This document shows positions 8,119 to 17,088 of a stretch of 64,000 nucleotides of DNA, piece after piece. The notes under the pieces were generated by a model. The model was not told where the DNA came from and did no database searches. It saw nothing but the letters and a program-made list of their open reading frames with translations. Numbering within the stretch: the first letter of the stretch is position 1; the number at the start of each line of letters is the position of its first letter. Position numbers and translations under genes: made by a program. This stretch comes from Actinomycetota bacterium (GTDB lineage: Bacteria; Actinomycetota; Acidimicrobiia; Acidimicrobiales; AC-14), in NCBI GenBank assembly GCA_040754375.1, contig JBFMCT010000002.1, forward strand, positions 1-64,000. Direction: 5' to 3'.

Positions 8119-9537
8119 CTAGGGCGCGCCGACCAAGGGGTTGGCCGGCCCGGGGTCGCGCGTCGCCGCCGCTAGCTGGTCGTCCAGCCAGTGACGAGGG
8201 CTGCGCCGGGCCACCAGCTTTCGGGCCGAGGCCCCCCGGCTGGCCCGCTCGCCGGGCTCCATGGCCAGGGCCGCAGCCATGGCGTCGGCCGTGGCGGTGA
8301 CGTCGAAGGGGTTGACCCCGAGGGCCGCCGGGCCCAACTCCTCCCACACGCCCGCCTCCCGGCTGAGCACGAGCACACCGTCGCGCTCGTTGAGCAGCGC
8401 GCCCTCCTTGGCCACCAGGTTGAGGCCGTCGCGAACGGGGTTCACCAGCAGCACGTCGTAGCGGCGCAGGGCGGCCACCGACGCCGGGAAGTTGTCCGAG
8501 GTGTCGAGCAGGACAGGCGTCCAGTCGGGGGTACCCCACCGGTCGTTGAGCAGGTGGGCCACCGACTCGACCTCTTGGCGGTAGGCCAGGTACTCGGGCA
8601 GCGATTCCCGTGAGGGGTACACCAGTGCGGCGAAGACCACCCGGCCCCGCCACTGCGGGTGCGCCCCCAGGAGCTCGTCGAACGCCCAGAAACCGCGCAG
8701 GAGGTTCTTCGACAGCTCGATGCGGTCGACCCGGAGCACCAGCTTGCGGTCGCCGACCCTCTCGTCGAGCTCCTCGAGGGCGGCCGCACACTGGGGCGAC
8801 CGGGCTGTCGAGGCGATGTCCTCGTGGTCGGGGGACAAGGGGGCCACGAACGTCGCGGGCTCGAAGCCCAGGACCTGCTGGCAGCACTCCGCGAAGTTGG
8901 CCGCCCATCGCCGGGCGTGGAAGCCGCACGACTGGTGGCTGCTCATGCCCACGAGCAGTTCCTCGGCCACCGTCGTGGGCAGCATGCGCAGCGACGCCGG
9001 GTCGCAGAAGGGGATGTGGGTGAAGTGGACGGCCCGCAGGTCGCGCCGTTCCTGAGCCAGCCACGTGCCTACCAATGCCAGGTGGTAGTCCTGCACGAGC
9101 ACGGTGGCGCCCTCGGGGGCATGGTCGATCACGGCCTGGGCGAACGTGCGGTTGACCCGCCGGTAGGCGTCCCACGAACTGTGCCAGCGCCGGTCGAGGC
9201 GGGGCCGGCGCGACAGGTCGAACAGCTCGTGGTGGAGGAACCACAAGGTGGAGTTGGCCACCACGTCGTAGAACATGCGGTAGTCGCGGGCGTCGACGGC
9301 CAGGGACCTGATCCGGAAGCCCTCGGCTTCGATCGGGCCCTGGGCGGCCGCCTCCCGGTCGGCGTCGCTTATGGCCGCGGCCAGCCACATGGCCCCCGTG
9401 TCGCGTACGAGAGGGCCGAGGCTGGACACGAGGCCTCCCGCCCCGCGGCGGGCGACGAGCTGCCCGTCGTCACTCCGTGAGAACGACAGCGGGCCCCGGT
9501 TGGAGACGACGACGAGGTGTTCTGGCTCGGCGACGAT
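8119..9537 (-). CDS. otsA: Trehalose-6-phosphate synthase, start codon unclear
   Basis: A GT20 glycosyltransferase that joins UDP- or GDP-glucose to glucose-6-phosphate. Motifs include VQDYHLALVGTWL, HFTHIPFCDP, the RVDRIELSKNL phosphate-binding segment and NPVRDGLNLVAKE. The first standard start is GTG 9429, but that omits conserved residues VVVSNRGPLSF and GAGGLVSSL, which read in the same frame upstream. The frame is closed by TAG at 9549-9547, and only ATC at 9537 resembles a start codon, with an AGGG nearby. From there the protein is 472 aa, the normal OtsA length. A perfect 51-bp palindrome begins 25 bp beyond the TAG. Possibilities are a rare ATC start or an upstream frameshift. Confidence 0.85.
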   Translation of the reverse strand: MVAEPEHLVVVSNRGPLSFSRSDDGQLVARRGAGGLVSSLGPLVRDTGAMWLAAAISDADREAAAQGPIEAEGFRIRSLAVDARDYRMFYDVVANSTLWFLHHELFDLSRRPRLDRRWHSSWDAYRRVNRTFAQAVIDHAPEGATVLVQDYHLALVGTWLAQERRDLRAVHFTHIPFCDPASLRMLPTTVAEELLVGMSSHQSCGFHARRWAANFAECCQQVLGFEPATFVAPLSPDHEDIASTARSPQCAAALEELDERVGDRKLVLRVDRIELSKNLLRGFWAFDELLGAHPQWRGRVVFAALVYPSRESLPEYLAYRQEVESVAHLLNDRWGTPDWTPVLLDTSDNFPASVAALRRYDVLLVNPVRDGLNLVAKEGALLNERDGVLVLSREAGVWEELGPAALGVNPFDVTATADAMAAALAMEPGERASRGASARKLVARRSPRHWLDDQLAAATRDPGPANPLVGAP

Positions 9538-9573
9538 GCCAGAACCCTAACTGCCCGGCGGCCCGACCCCGGC

Positions 9574-9624
9574 AAACCTGCGCGGGAACCGTGGGCGTTT
9601 CGCCCACGGTTCCCGCGCAGGTTT
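9574..9624. repeat. 51-bp perfect palindrome, copy 1
   Basis: Two exactly complementary 24-base arms (9574-9597 and 9601-9624) flank a TTT loop. A copy differing at one pair lies at 40793-40843. It sits between gpgP and otsA, both on the minus strand, 11 bp downstream of the gpgP stop, so it could terminate gpgP transcription. No T-run longer than three bases follows. Confidence 0.9.
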
Positions 9625-9635
9625 CGCGGGGCCTC

Positions 9636-10352
9636 TTACCTGGCGGCGGCCAGAAGCCGGTCGACGACCTCGGCCACGCCTTCGCCGTAGGGGCCCGTGG
9701 TGCGGTTGGGCCAGGCCAGGGCCGGGTCGGCGTTGGCCACGAGCCACAGTTGGCCGACTTCGGCCGCGCAGGCCAGGTCACTGGCCGAGTCGCCCACGTA
9801 CGCCGTAGCCGGCGGGGCCAGGCCATGGCGGGCCATGTCGGCCCGCACGGCGGCCGCCTTGCCCGTCCCGGTGGGCGCCAGGTGGTGAGCGTGGCCGTTG
9901 TCGATCACCTCGCACCAGTCGAAGCCCAGCGAGGCGAGGTGGGCGGTGGCTTGCGCGGCGGTGACCGGGCCGCGCAGCAGGAAGGTGGCCTCGCGCCCCT
10001 CGTTCCACGGGTCGAAGGGGACGAGGCCCAGTCCGGCGACGGCCGCAATGGCTCCCCGCTGGTGCATGGCCTGCACGGGCGTCTGGCCCACGAACGGGAA
10101 CGTCCCGAGCTCGTAGCGCACCTCCCGGCCCTCGACGTGGACGCACCCCAGCTCGGCCAGGCCCCGGCCCAGGCCCAGCAACCGGCAGAGCTCGAACACC
10201 TGCACCCGCCCCCGGCCCGACACGGGTACCACGTCCAGACCGGCCTGCCGGGCCTTGACCAGGGCCTCGGCCACCCTCGTCGAGCCCCCCCAGAACAGGT
10301 CCCCCCCGGGGCCGACCAGCGTGCCGTCGATGTCGACGTAGAGCGTCGTCAC
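9636..10352 (-). CDS. HAD-family phosphatase, probable glucosyl-3-phosphoglycerate phosphatase
   Basis: A 238-aa HAD protein of the Cof/MPGP-like type: motif I is YVDIDGTLV, motif II is VVPVSGRGR, and motif IV is AYVGDSASDLACAAEVG. Its GTG start overlaps the gpgS stop (GTGA), which indicates co-translation with the synthase. By context it probably removes phosphate from glucosyl-3-phosphoglycerate, giving the osmolyte glucosylglycerate. Mycobacteria use a histidine phosphatase for this step, while other bacteria use HAD enzymes. The substrate is inferred; mannosyl-3-phosphoglycerate is the alternative. Confidence 0.78.
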   Translation of the reverse strand: MTTLYVDIDGTLVGPGGDLFWGGSTRVAEALVKARQAGLDVVPVSGRGRVQVFELCRLLGLGRGLAELGCVHVEGREVRYELGTFPFVGQTPVQAMHQRGAIAAVAGLGLVPFDPWNEGREATFLLRGPVTAAQATAHLASLGFDWCEVIDNGHAHHLAPTGTGKAAAVRADMARHGLAPPATAYVGDSASDLACAAEVGQLWLVANADPALAWPNRTTGPYGEGVAEVVDRLLAAAR

Positions 10353-11158
10353 CGGCCTGCACGCTCGTCTCGCCGAGCGCCCCGGGGAGGGTGCTCGGGC
10401 ACGGGCCCGCCGACGCCCGCCCGGGAGAAGGCCGCGGCCATCACCTCCTGGGCCTGGGGCCGCAGCTCGGAGAGCGGACGGTTGCGGTGGCGGCGCTCCC
10501 CCAGGTCGACCTCGGCCATGGCCTCGAGACCCACGAGAGCGGCCACGTCGACCAGCAGGGCGATGTCGACGCCGTACCCGGCCACGAACGGGACGGCTTC
10601 GAGCACCCACCGGTGAGCGGCCAGCTCGCCGCCCAGCGGTTGGCCGAAGCCGGCCAGGTGGGGGAAGAGCAGCGAGATCAGGGGCCGAGCGACCAGTTCG
10701 GTGACCCGGCCCCCGTCGCCGGGCCGGGCGTAGGTCCCCTTGGCGAAAGCCACCCGCTCGTCGGTCAGGACAGGGCCCAGGAGCCCGGTCACGAAGGACG
10801 GGTCGAAGTCGACCAGGTCGGCGTCGCAGAACACCAGGACATCGCCCCGGGCGGCTCCCACGGCCGTCCACAGCGCCCCGCCCTTGCCCGCCTGCTGGCC
10901 CGCTCCGTTCCTGGAGGTGACCACCATGGCCCCGGCGGCCGAAGCCGTCTCGCCGGTGGCGTCGGTGGAGCCGTCGTCGACCACCAACACCTCGTCCACC
11001 ACGTCGAGGGCGGCGATGCGGGCCGCGATGGTCCCCACGGTGGCGGCCTCGTCCCGGGCCGGGAGGCAGACCGACACCGTCCGGCCGCCCTTGGCCGCGG
11101 CCACCGCCGCGGGAGAGAACGCGCGCCGGTCGAAGCGCAGGGGGCCCATGACGGCCAT
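10349..11158 (-). CDS. gpgS: Glucosyl-3-phosphoglycerate synthase
   Basis: A GT-A fold (GT81) glycosyltransferase that transfers glucose to 3-phosphoglycerate. Visible features are RTVSVCLPARDEAATVGTI, VLVVDDGSTD, the KGGALW loop and the metal-binding FCDADLVDF. C-terminal residues include ERRHRNRPL, typical of GpgS. With ATG 11158 the protein is 269 aa, shorter at both ends than the mycobacterial enzyme; an alternative ATG at 11212 adds 18 residues but runs into the thrC leader. The product feeds methylglucose lipopolysaccharide or free glucosylglycerate. Confidence 0.85.
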   Translation of the reverse strand: MAVMGPLRFDRRAFSPAAVAAAKGGRTVSVCLPARDEAATVGTIAARIAALDVVDEVLVVDDGSTDATGETASAAGAMVVTSRNGAGQQAGKGGALWTAVGAARGDVLVFCDADLVDFDPSFVTGLLGPVLTDERVAFAKGTYARPGDGGRVTELVARPLISLLFPHLAGFGQPLGGELAAHRWVLEAVPFVAGYGVDIALLVDVAALVGLEAMAEVDLGERRHRNRPLSELRPQAQEVMAAAFSRAGVGGPVPEHPPRGARRDERAGR

Positions 11159-11209
11159 TGTCGTCCAATACGCTTTGACGACTGAAAAGTTGCCCGCCAT
11201 CATGGTGGA

Positions 11210-11296
11210 CAATCATCCAGAGCGGCTGAGGGACGGGCCCGTCGACGCCGCGGCAACCAGCGACAAGCCAGGTGCCAATGCCCGGTTCGATGAGGA
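11210..11296 (+). ncRNA. SAM riboswitch (SAM-I/SAM-IV clan)
   Basis: The leader carries the S-box core in order: TCATC (P1 5' strand, 11213-11217), AGAG, GAGGGACGGGCCC, GCGGCAACC, GGTGCCAATGCC, then GATGA (P1 3' strand, 11289-11293). These match the SAM-I consensus pieces GAGGGACUGGCCC, GGCAACC and GGUGCUAAUUCC. P1 shares bases with the GAGGAGG (11292-11298) that serves as thrC ribosome binding site, so SAM binding should hide the site and shut off translation. It controls thrC-cysO. Confidence 0.88.
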
Positions 11297-11303
11297 GGTC
11301 CTC

Positions 11304-12554
11304 GTGGAGTTCGTGACTGGTCTGCGATGCCGGGAGTGCGGCCGCGCCTACCCGGCGGAGGCGCTCCACGTCTGCGAGTTCTGCTTCGGCCCGCTCGAGG
11401 TCGACTACGACTACGACGCGATCGCGGCCGCCACCACCCGCGAGTCGGTGGCCGCCGGACCGCTGTCGGTATGGCGCTACGCCAACCTGCTCCCGGCCCG
11501 TAACGACGGGGCCGTCGACCTAGGGGCGGGGTTCACCCCGCTCGTGCGGGCCGACCGGCTGGCCGCCGAGCTGGGCCTGGGCGAGTTGTGGATCAAGAAC
11601 GACACCGTCAACCCCACGGGCTCGTTCAAGGACCGGGTGGTGGCCGTGGCCCTGGCCCGGGCGCGCGAGCTGGGGTTCAAGGTGGCGGCGTGTGCCTCGA
11701 CCGGCAACCTGGCCAACTCGGTGGCCGCCCACGCGGCCCGGGCCGGCATGCGCCACGTGGTGTTCGTGCCCGCCGACCTCGAAGCCGGCAAGATCGTCAT
11801 GACCTCGGTGTACGGGCCCCACTTGGTGGCCGTCGAGGGCAGCTACGACGACGTCAACCGGCTGTGCGCCGAGCTGACTTCCGAGCAGCCTACGTGGGCG
11901 TTCGTGAACGTCAACCTGCGCACCTACTACGCCGAGGGCTCGAAGACCCTCGCCTTCGAGACGGCCGAGCAGCTCGGCTGGCAGACCCCTGACCACGTAG
12001 TGGTCCCCGTGGGCTCGGGTTCCCAGCTGACCAAGATCGCCAAGGGTTTCGACGAGCTGTGGAAGGTGGGCCTGCTCGACGAGCAGCCCCACGTCCGGGT
12101 GTCGGGCGCTCAGGCCGCGGGCTGCGCACCGATCGCCACCGCCTTCACCGAGCACCACGACTACGTGAGGCCGGTCAAGCCCGACACCATCGCCAAGTCG
12201 ATCGCCATCGGCAACCCGGCTGACGGCTGGTATGCCCTCGACGTGGTCCGCAAGAGCGGTGGTGCGCTGGCGGCCGTGACCGACGAGGAGCTGGTCGAGG
12301 GCATGCGCCTGCTGGCCCGCACCGAGGGCATCTTCGCCGAGACGGCCGCCGGGGTGACGATCGCCACCCTGGCCAAACTGGCGGCCGCGGGCGTGGTGCG
12401 CAGCGAAGAGCGGGTCGTGGCCTACGTGACCGGCCACGGCCTCAAGACGATCGAGTCGGTGGCCCACAAGGCCGGCCCGACCGTGACCATCCCCCCGACC
12501 TTGGAGGCGTTCAACGCCGCCCTGGGCCCGGACCTGTACGAGGAGAAGCCGTGA
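11304..12554 (+). CDS. thrC: Threonine synthase
   Basis: A PLP-dependent enzyme that converts O-phosphohomoserine to threonine. The 416-aa protein begins with a Cys-rich zinc-like segment (CRECGRAYP...CEFCFGPL), then has the PLP-lysine motif NPTGSFKDRV, the ASTGNLANSVAAHAA loop and the VVPVGSGSQL glycine loop. It is the longer N-terminal-zinc type found with CysO in actinobacteria. GTG 11304 lies 5 bp after GAGGAGG. The SAM riboswitch in the leader links its expression to methionine/SAM supply, which competes for the same homoserine pool. Its stop overlaps the cysO start. Confidence 0.94.
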   Translation: MEFVTGLRCRECGRAYPAEALHVCEFCFGPLEVDYDYDAIAAATTRESVAAGPLSVWRYANLLPARNDGAVDLGAGFTPLVRADRLAAELGLGELWIKNDTVNPTGSFKDRVVAVALARARELGFKVAACASTGNLANSVAAHAARAGMRHVVFVPADLEAGKIVMTSVYGPHLVAVEGSYDDVNRLCAELTSEQPTWAFVNVNLRTYYAEGSKTLAFETAEQLGWQTPDHVVVPVGSGSQLTKIAKGFDELWKVGLLDEQPHVRVSGAQAAGCAPIATAFTEHHDYVRPVKPDTIAKSIAIGNPADGWYALDVVRKSGGALAAVTDEELVEGMRLLARTEGIFAETAAGVTIATLAKLAAAGVVRSEERVVAYVTGHGLKTIESVAHKAGPTVTIPPTLEAFNAALGPDLYEEKP

Positions 12555-12826
12555 GTGCCATCGTCCGCATACCGACCCAACTCCGGTCCCTCTCGGGGGG
12601 CGAGGCCGAGGTGAGGGCCGAGGGTTCCACCGTGGGCGAGGTCCTTGGTGCGCTGGAGGCCGCTCACCCCGGGTTCCGTGAGCGCCTGTTCGACACCACG
12701 GGCAGCCTGAGGCGCTTCGTCAACGTGTTCGTGGCCGACGAGGACGTCAGGTTCGTCAAGGGGCTCGACACGCCCGTGGCCGACGGCCAGACGGTGTCGA
12801 TCATCCCGGCGGTGGCCGGGGGCTAG
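12551..12826 (+). CDS. cysO: CysO/MoaD-like sulfur carrier protein
   Basis: A ubiquitin-fold sulfur carrier of 91 aa ending in AVAGG; the terminal Gly-Gly is the site of thiocarboxylate formation. It resembles mycobacterial CysO throughout (RFVNVFVADEDVRF and DGQTVSIIPAVAGG), which donates sulfur to O-phosphoserine for cysteine synthesis with CysM. The GTG overlaps the thrC stop. The partners CysM and Mec are not in the window, so a role with thrC or in another sulfur pathway cannot be excluded. Confidence 0.88.
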   Translation: MSAIVRIPTQLRSLSGGEAEVRAEGSTVGEVLGALEAAHPGFRERLFDTTGSLRRFVNVFVADEDVRFVKGLDTPVADGQTVSIIPAVAGG

Positions 12827-12830
12827 AGCT

Positions 12831-13856
12831 GTGGGCGAGGGGCCCGAGCGGCCGCCTTGGTACGCCCGGTTCGGCGGGATCACCGGGTCGGAGTCGGCTA
12901 CCCAGTCGATCTCCGAGCAGGGGATCCCAGTCCCCCCGGGCGGCAACTTCCAAGGGCGCAAGCCCCGTGGGCGGGTCGACCGCGATGACCTGGCCGGTCA
13001 TCTCGAGGAGCGCTGGTCGGAGGAGAGCCGGTGCGACCGCCGGGCCGAGGTTGCCTCGGTGGACTGGCTGACCCGCACGGGCACCCTGCGGCTGGGGTTC
13101 GAGGTCACCGACGACCGGCCGTTCAAGTTCGTCCCCGGCAACTTCGTACGCGTCGAGCTGCACGTGCCTGACCGGGGCTACCGGCGGGGGACGTACTGCA
13201 TCGCTTCGGCCCCCTCCGAGTACCGCCGGTTCGACCTGCTCGTGCGGGTGGTCAAGGGCGGGCGCATGTCGGCCCACCTGGCCTCGCTGGGCCTGGGTGA
13301 CGAGATCATGTTCCGAGGCCCGACGGGGCGCTCGATGGTGAAAGCCGCAGGCGACGGAGCGGTGGCCCTGGTGGCCACCGGGGTCGGGATCGCCCCCTTC
13401 CTGTCGCTGTCGACCGTGCTCCTGCGGTCTGACCCGGGGCGGGCCATCGATCTCTATTGGGGGCTGCGCCAGCCCGACGACATCTGCTTGACGGGCGAGC
13501 TCGACCGCCTGACGGCCGCACACCCGAGCTTCCGCTACCACGTCTCGCTCTCGGAGCCCCCGCCGGGATGGGCCGGGCTGCGGGGCCGGCTCACCTCGTC
13601 CCTGCCGCCCCTGCTCCCGGCCCTGGCCGACCGCCGGTTCCTCCTGGCCGGCAACGGGGCCATGGTCGAGGAGCTGACCGTGGGCCTGTCGGAGCTGGGC
13701 GTCTCCCGCGAGGACATCTACGAGGAGCCGTACTTCAACGCCCGCCACGTGGCCGACCCGGCTGTGGTGTCCGGGTTCGTGGACGCCGCCCGGGCGGCCG
13801 GTTTCGGCCGCACCGGCGAGGCGGCCGGCGAGGCGGCCGGCGAGGGGGAGGCGTAG
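12831..13856 (+). CDS. Ferredoxin-NADP reductase-type FAD oxidoreductase
   Basis: An FNR-superfamily protein of 341 aa with an FAD-binding barrel (about 75-190, RGTYCIASAP as the flavin motif) and a NAD(P) domain (about 190-310, VALVATGVGIAPFLS and FLLAGNGAMVEE). No iron-sulfur cluster motif is present, so it needs a separate electron carrier. The first 60 residues are family-poor. The C-terminus ends in a short EAAG repeat encoded by a 12-bp tandem repeat (13815-13844). GTG 12831 is 4 bp after the cysO stop, so it probably shares the thrC transcript. Confidence 0.8.
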   Translation: MGEGPERPPWYARFGGITGSESATQSISEQGIPVPPGGNFQGRKPRGRVDRDDLAGHLEERWSEESRCDRRAEVASVDWLTRTGTLRLGFEVTDDRPFKFVPGNFVRVELHVPDRGYRRGTYCIASAPSEYRRFDLLVRVVKGGRMSAHLASLGLGDEIMFRGPTGRSMVKAAGDGAVALVATGVGIAPFLSLSTVLLRSDPGRAIDLYWGLRQPDDICLTGELDRLTAAHPSFRYHVSLSEPPPGWAGLRGRLTSSLPPLLPALADRRFLLAGNGAMVEELTVGLSELGVSREDIYEEPYFNARHVADPAVVSGFVDAARAAGFGRTGEAAGEAAGEGEA

Positions 13857-13995
13857 GCGAAGCCGTAGACGAAGCCGGCGGGGAACCCGGGCCAGGCGGG
13901 GCCGCCCGTCAGTTAGGAGCCGAAGTCGCATCTGAGGACCTCCGGCGGCAACCGGTCCGCAAGGGCTTCGGGGCCGGCCCGGTCCCGGATGGCGC

Positions 13996-14025
13996 TTGCA
14001 CGCGGGCCGGGTGGACGCGGTATCG

Positions 14026-14026
<1 letters not shown>
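13996..14026 (+). promoter_or_regulatory. Probable groEL promoter
   Basis: TTGCAC (13996-14001) and TATCGT (14021-14026) are spaced by 19 bp, rather wide. The -10 abuts the CIRCE operator, the usual geometry for HrcA blocking of initiation. Confidence 0.5.
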
Positions 14027-15733
<1,707 letters not shown>

Positions 15734-15758
15734 AAGCGTTCAACCCGTCACTGCGAGA

Positions 15759-15787
15759 GAGGGTCGGCCTGAGCCGGCCCTCTTTTC
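15759..15787 (+). terminator. Rho-independent terminator after groEL
   Basis: AGAGGGTCGGC (15759-15769) pairs with GCCGGCCCTCT (15774-15784), one U-G pair and a CTGA loop, followed by TTT. It lies 26 bp after the groEL stop. Confidence 0.88.
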
Positions 15788-15919
15788 GCGTGGAGTGGCA
15801 GGAGATCGGTTTCCCGAGGCAGAATCCCGCTACGGCATGGGGGGTACTCGATCAGGCGGCCCCGCCTTGCGGCCACCGAACGGTGGCGCGAGTTCGAGGG
15901 CTGACGAGGAGGAGCGACT

Positions 15920-16360
15920 GTGAGTCGGATCATCAGGGGGAGCGGTCTCGTTCTGCTGGCGGCGTTGCTGCTGGCGGCGTGCGGTAGCGACGGGGTCGGG
16001 GGGGCGCAAGGCGCCAACGCGGCCGCGGCTGACGAGATATGCGAGATTGCTCAGGACAAGGTCGGGCGGGTGCTCGGTGACGATCCCGAGGCCGACCGCG
16101 ACGCCATCCGGGAGGCGACCGAGCAGTTGATGGCGCTCGACGCCCCCAGCCAGAACCGCAACACGTTCGAGTTGTTCGTGCAGAACACGAACAACCTCTG
16201 GATCGCCCTGGAGGACGTGCACCAGTCCCTGCTGGTGAACGACACCGCGCGCGCCGACCGGGCACGCGAGACGGTGGCGTCCAACAACGAGCTGGTCATG
16301 CGCTACGCCGGCCAGTACCAGGCCAACGAGTGTGCCCGCGGCTTCGGCCGGCCCGCCTGA
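15920..16360 (+). CDS. Secreted lipoprotein of unknown function
   Basis: A 146-aa protein with a clear lipoprotein signal: basic start, hydrophobic stretch and the lipobox LLAAC with C21 as the lipidated residue. The mature part is mostly helical and acidic with no domain I can name. GAGGAGGAG sits at the right distance before GTG 15920. It stands alone between groEL and hemQ on the plus strand. Confidence 0.75.
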   Translation: MSRIIRGSGLVLLAALLLAACGSDGVGGAQGANAAAADEICEIAQDKVGRVLGDDPEADRDAIREATEQLMALDAPSQNRNTFELFVQNTNNLWIALEDVHQSLLVNDTARADRARETVASNNELVMRYAGQYQANECARGFGRPA

Positions 16361-16376
16361 GCCCTAACATCGGGCC

Positions 16377-17075
16377 ATGGGCCCTGTAACGCCGTCGGAG
16401 GGCTGGGGCGTCCTGCACCTGTTCTTCGAGGTCGGGCCCGTCTCCGACGCCGACCCCGAAGCGGTGGTGGCGGCCGTCAAGGGCGCCCAGGCCGACGACC
16501 ATCAGGTCATCACGTTCGCCGTGCTGGGCCACAAGGCCCAGCTCGGCGTGATGGCCCTGGGGCCGGACCTGTGGCGCATCCAGCGGCTCCAGGCCGACCT
16601 GGTGGCTGCCGGGCTCGACCTGGTGGGTTCCTACCTGTCGCTGACCGAGGTGTCCGAGTACGCCCGGGGCATGCCGCCCGAGCGCCTCGAGCCCCGCCTT
16701 CACCCCCAACTCCCGCCGCCCGACGCCCAGGTGGTGTGCTTCTACCCCATGTCCAAGCGCCGTGACGCCACCGGCAACTGGTACGCCCTCGACTACGAGG
16801 AGCGCTACCGGCTGATGGAGGGCCACGGCCGGGTGGGCCGCAAGTACCGGGGCCAAGTCGTCCAGCTCGTCACTGGCTCGACCGGCCTCGACGACTGGGA
16901 GTGGGGTGTCACCCTGTTCGCCCAGGAGCCGGGGGCCATCAAGACGTGCGTCCACGAGATGCGCTTCGACGAGGCCTCGGCCGTCTACGCCGAGTTCGGG
17001 CCCTTCTACATCGGCCTCATAGGCCCCCCCGAGGCCATCCTCGCCCGGGTCGGCATCACCGACGATCAGAGCTGA
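16377..17075 (+). CDS. hemQ: Coproheme decarboxylase HemQ
   Basis: A chlorite-dismutase-family protein of 232 aa. HemQ decarboxylates coproheme III to heme b, the last step of the coproporphyrin pathway of Gram-positives. Y123 in YPMSKRR is the catalytic tyrosine and H150 in MEGHGRVGR the proximal heme ligand; the arginine that marks true chlorite dismutases is not evident. The C-terminal half carries DDWEWGVTLFA. Other heme genes are absent nearby. Confidence 0.9.
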   Translation: MGPVTPSEGWGVLHLFFEVGPVSDADPEAVVAAVKGAQADDHQVITFAVLGHKAQLGVMALGPDLWRIQRLQADLVAAGLDLVGSYLSLTEVSEYARGMPPERLEPRLHPQLPPPDAQVVCFYPMSKRRDATGNWYALDYEERYRLMEGHGRVGRKYRGQVVQLVTGSTGLDDWEWGVTLFAQEPGAIKTCVHEMRFDEASAVYAEFGPFYIGLIGPPEAILARVGITDDQS

Positions 17076-17088
17076 GACGTTATCGGCG

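Noticed and set aside
9574-9624. CRISPR repeat
   Set aside because: Only one unit here and one far away; no spacer array. The sequence is a single long palindrome.
11175-11203. Promoter for the SAM riboswitch transcript
   Set aside because: TTGACG at 11175-11180 is a fair -35, but no convincing -10 lies at 16-18 bp, so I do not list it as a feature.
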